A DNA stretch of 9,426 nucleotides from Verrucomicrobiota bacterium (GTDB lineage Bacteria; Verrucomicrobiota; Verrucomicrobiae; Chthoniobacterales; UBA10450), in contig QHOZ01000196.1 of NCBI GenBank assembly GCA_003219495.1, positions 1,438 through 10,863 of the forward strand. Reading direction: 5' to 3'. The notes below the pieces were generated by a model. That model saw only the letters and a program-made list of their open reading frames with translations, did not search any database and was not told the DNA's origin. Position numbers and translations under genes: made by a program. Positions 7,419 to 9,426 of this stretch are shown piece by piece; within the stretch, counting starts at the first letter, position 1; the number at the start of each line of letters is the position of its first letter.

Positions 7419-8698
7419 GTCCCGCTCGCCGGTTTCGGAATCAGACTTAATCGTGGCGAGAATGCCACGAACCGTTGCGCGTAAACGAAAAAGTAGAACA
7501 GCCACATCCGCCATTTGATCGCGAGACTTCTGCCCTCGTTGCCGGCGAGCACCGCGTTCACCGCCGCCGCAATTTGCATCGTGTCGGTTGGGTTCAGGAA
7601 AACTTCGAGGAATTCGCGGCTTCGCTCGTACCACGCATTCACGAACGTCAGATAGATGTCCATGATCCGATTCACGTCATGAGAATATTTTTTGAACGCG
7701 CGCGTACGCTTTGACTCGTTCCGCAATACTTCATTCAGCGTATCGGCTGCTCGCTCCGCCGACATCACCGCCAAAAAAACACCGCTGCTGAAAACGGGAT
7801 CGATAAAACCGGCGGCGTCGCCCGCAAGCAGCCAGCGATCTCCATGAAGTCGCTTGTTGCGATAGGAAAAGTCGCTCGCTGAATAAACGGGCGAGACGCG
7901 AACTGCTTTTTCCATCCGCTCGGCCATCAACGGTTGCTCCGAGATAAATTTTTCCAGCGCGATTTCAGGCGCGAGCTTCATTTCACGATACGCTTTCGTG
8001 TCCATTACCACGCCGATGCTGGTGCGCGTTTCGGTCAACGGAATCATCCAAAACCAGCGGTCCATCCCGCGCACCATGCGAATCAGCGTCGCGTCTTTTC
8101 CCGGAAGCCGGTCGATGTTTTCGTAGTGCGCAAACACGGAAAACTTTTGGAGATGATCGTAAGTCTTCTTCACCTTGAACAAACTTCCGAGCAACGTCTG
8201 CCGGCCTGAGCAATCGAGCAGGTAACGAGCTGCGATCCGCGATTTCGCACCGCCCGCGTTTTCGATCTCGAGCGTTACCCGATCATCGCCGAAGTCGAAC
8301 TTTGTGACTTCCGTTTCCTCGCGAACTTCAGCTCCGTTCTCGCGCGAATGGTCGAGCAGGACTTTATCGAACTCGGATCGCGTCACTTGATAAGCGCGAT
8401 CCCGCTGGGAACGAAAACCGTCTTTGAAATAAAACTTTATCGCGCGCGTTCCGCAAGCGGCCATGATTTCGCCGCCGTATTTCGGCAGAAAATTTGCATC
8501 GAGTTTTTCGCGAACGCCGAGCCGATCGAACGTTTGCATGCTGATAGGCAGAAGCGACTCGCCAATGTGAAATCGGGGAAATTTCTCGCGCTCCAGGACG
8601 ATCACGCGCCGTCCGGCTTTGGCGAGCAATGTCGCCGCCGTGCTGCCGGCGGGCCCGCCGCCAACGATGGCCACGTCATAGATGTCGATCTTCTCCAC
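7415..8698 (-). CDS. FAD-dependent oxidoreductase, flavin-dependent halogenase-like family
   Basis: This 427-aa protein has an N-terminal Rossmann FAD site (VAIVGGGPAGSTAA, residues 9-22, with acidic E36 ending the second strand). GESLLP (46-51), a Lys in FLPKYG (K73) and DRWFWMIPL (213-221, fitting WxWxIP) follow. AGDAAGFIDPVFSSG (292-306) is the second FAD/active-site segment, with D294. The WxWxIP motif, the FxDPxxSSG segment and a Lys after the GES motif are features of flavin-dependent halogenases; related hydroxylases and geranylgeranyl-reductase-like enzymes share some of them, so halogenation is plausible but unproven. The C-terminal ~90 residues are helical and aromatic-rich (WRMWLFYFFVYAQRFV) and may hold a lipid-like substrate near the membrane. 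It is the first gene of the - strand operon. The start is GTG at 8698 with no Shine-Dalgarno; an extended -10 just upstream suggests leaderless initiation. The stop overlaps the lipoprotein start. Confidence 0.85.
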   Translation of the reverse strand: MEKIDIYDVAIVGGGPAGSTAATLLAKAGRRVIVLEREKFPRFHIGESLLPISMQTFDRLGVREKLDANFLPKYGGEIMAACGTRAIKFYFKDGFRSQRDRAYQVTRSEFDKVLLDHSRENGAEVREETEVTKFDFGDDRVTLEIENAGGAKSRIAARYLLDCSGRQTLLGSLFKVKKTYDHLQKFSVFAHYENIDRLPGKDATLIRMVRGMDRWFWMIPLTETRTSIGVVMDTKAYREMKLAPEIALEKFISEQPLMAERMEKAVRVSPVYSASDFSYRNKRLHGDRWLLAGDAAGFIDPVFSSGVFLAVMSAERAADTLNEVLRNESKRTRAFKKYSHDVNRIMDIYLTFVNAWYERSREFLEVFLNPTDTMQIAAAVNAVLAGNEGRSLAIKWRMWLFYFFVYAQRFVAFSPRLSLIPKPASGT

Positions 8699-8705
8699 AG
8701 GAGTG

Positions 8706-8714
8706 ACGTTAGCA
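8706..8714 (-). promoter_or_regulatory. Extended -10 promoter of the flavoprotein-exporter operon
   Basis: On the - strand, TGC followed by TAACGT gives an extended -10 (TGn plus TA...T). It ends 7 nt before the GTG start, which would place transcription initiation at or next to the start codon. No convincing -35 box is seen, and no Shine-Dalgarno precedes the GTG. Confidence 0.35.
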
Positions 8715-8776
8715 AAATGTCCGCGTTTTGGTAGGAGAGGTTGCCACGCGCTGTTGAGGGCAATCGCCTTACCTTG

Positions 8777-8785
8777 TGCTAACTT
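8777..8785 (+). promoter_or_regulatory. Extended -10 promoter of the LptF/LptG-like gene
   Basis: TGC followed by TAACTT gives an extended -10 that ends 11 nt before the ATG at 8797, predicting a leader of only about 5 nt. A weak TTGAGG at 8754-8759 is 20 bp upstream of the hexamer, too far to be a good -35. The shared core TGCTAAC is the inverted copy of the one serving the divergent operon. Confidence 0.35.
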
Positions 8786-8796
8786 GCGCCCACCGC

Positions 8797-9426
8797 ATGA
8801 AACTGATTGACCGATTTGTCAGTCGCGAGCTGATCGTGAATCTGCTGGTCGCGATCGCGGTGCTCAGTCTCGTGCTCGTCGTCGGCAATATTTTCCGAAA
8901 ACTTCTGCCGCTGCTCGTGAATCACGACGTGCCGGTTGAGTATCTGATCGCGTTCATCCTGTATGTTCTGCCGTTCTCGCTCATTTTCACAATTCCGTGG
9001 GGCTTGCTCACCGCCATCCTCCTCGCCTTCGGCCGGCTCTCCGCTGACAACGAGCTCATCGCGCTTCGCGCCAACGGGGTGAGCGTACCGCGCGTGGCCG
9101 TTTCGCTCGGAGTAATTTCGGGCATCTGCTGCGTGATCTGTCTTTGGCTCACGGTTTATATTTCGCCCGCAACGCAGCAAAAAATGCGCAGCACCATTTT
9201 TGATCTCGCGACGCGGGATCCGATGGCGTTGTTCGGCAGCGATCAGGTGATCGATCAATTTCCCGGACGAAAAATTTATGTCGGTAAAAAGGAAGGGAAC
9301 AAGCTCGAGAACATTACCGTTTTTGAATTGAATGAGAAATCGATGCCGATGCGCGTGACGTTCGCGCGCACCGGAATGCTCGAAGCCGATCTCGAGAACA
9401 AACGCATCCTGATGCGTCTCTACAAC
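8797..9426 (+). CDS. LptF/LptG-family LPS export permease, 3'-truncated
   Basis: The frame is open from the ATG at 8797 to the window edge (210 codons visible; full-length family members are about 350-400 aa). The N terminus MKLIDRFVSREL and the block GRLSADNELIALRANGVS (79-96) are diagnostic of the YjgP/YjgQ (LptF/LptG) permeases that, with LptB, form the ABC transporter extracting lipopolysaccharide from the inner membrane. TMs are ~12-31, ~53-77 and ~101-121. From ~125 begins the periplasmic jellyroll domain, including VIDQFPGRKIYVGKK (151-165), and the later TMs are outside the window. LptF and LptG cannot be told apart from this part, so no symbol is given. No Shine-Dalgarno is visible, in line with a near-leaderless transcript. 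It is divergent from the exporter operon. Confidence 0.9.
   Translation, partial: MKLIDRFVSRELIVNLLVAIAVLSLVLVVGNIFRKLLPLLVNHDVPVEYLIAFILYVLPFSLIFTIPWGLLTAILLAFGRLSADNELIALRANGVSVPRVAVSLGVISGICCVICLWLTVYISPATQQKMRSTIFDLATRDPMALFGSDQVIDQFPGRKIYVGKKEGNKLENITVFELNEKSMPMRVTFARTGMLEADLENKRILMRLYN

Noticed and set aside
7419..7634. Upstream in-frame extension of the lipoprotein reading frame (72 extra residues)
   Set aside because: It lies entirely within the flavoprotein gene, would bury the signal peptide inside the protein, and the ATGA overlap at 7415-7418 is a much better start.
8754..8759. TTGAGG as a -35 box for the LptF/LptG-like gene
   Set aside because: The spacing to the plausible extended -10 hexamer is 20 bp and the match is partial, so it is not listed as a separate element.
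8779..9258. 159-aa - strand reading frame opposite the LptF/LptG-like gene
   Set aside because: It has a highly charged, low-complexity shadow translation and is antisense to a clear conserved permease.
1..9426. tRNA, rRNA, CRISPR array, riboswitch or integrase/attachment sites
   Set aside because: None were seen; the window is almost wholly coding, and the only gap above 30 bp is the 98-bp divergent promoter region.

Overview
This looks like a chromosomal segment from a diderm, moderately GC-rich bacterium. Diderm is clear from an LptF/LptG-type permease, a LolA-like carrier and a lipoprotein. The style of the secreted Asp-box proteins, one ending in a dockerin-like calcium-loop pair, suggests a soil Verrucomicrobiota relative (Spartobacteria/Udaeobacter-like). 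That taxonomic guess rests on protein style and recollection only.

Layout. Positions 1-3746 (+ strand) hold two tandem genes for secreted proteins with Asp-box (BNR) motifs. The first is cut at its 5' end. The second is 816 aa and ends in a C-terminal beta-rich module followed by a dockerin-type repeat. Positions 3747-8698 (- strand) hold a tight four-gene operon, read right to left: a flavoprotein of the flavin-dependent halogenase-like family, a 150-aa lipoprotein (ATGA overlap with the flavoprotein), an 837-aa MMPL/RND exporter, and a LolA-like periplasmic carrier whose stop abuts the stop of the convergent gene. Positions 8699-8796 are a short divergent promoter region. From 8797 to the right edge is a 3'-truncated LptF/LptG-family permease on the + strand. 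It is open to the window edge with no stop.

How the genes may work together. The - strand operon combines a tailoring flavoenzyme, an inner-membrane lipid exporter, a periplasmic lipid/lipoprotein carrier and a probable outer-membrane lipoprotein. This set recalls the export and maturation genes of aryl polyene/flexirubin-type pigment clusters, but no ketosynthase, acyl carrier, dehydratase or ligase gene lies in it, and both of its boundaries are inside the window. It is therefore either a satellite of a biosynthetic locus elsewhere or a stand-alone system that modifies and delivers an envelope lipid. The divergent LPS-export permease makes this an outer-membrane-biogenesis neighbourhood.

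The most striking non-coding structure is a REP-like inverted pair at 7357-7408. It consists of two 23-nt units, each GTAG plus a hairpin, with two compensatory base-pair changes between them. It lies inside the lipoprotein reading frame and encodes most of the pre-lipobox signal-peptide sequence.
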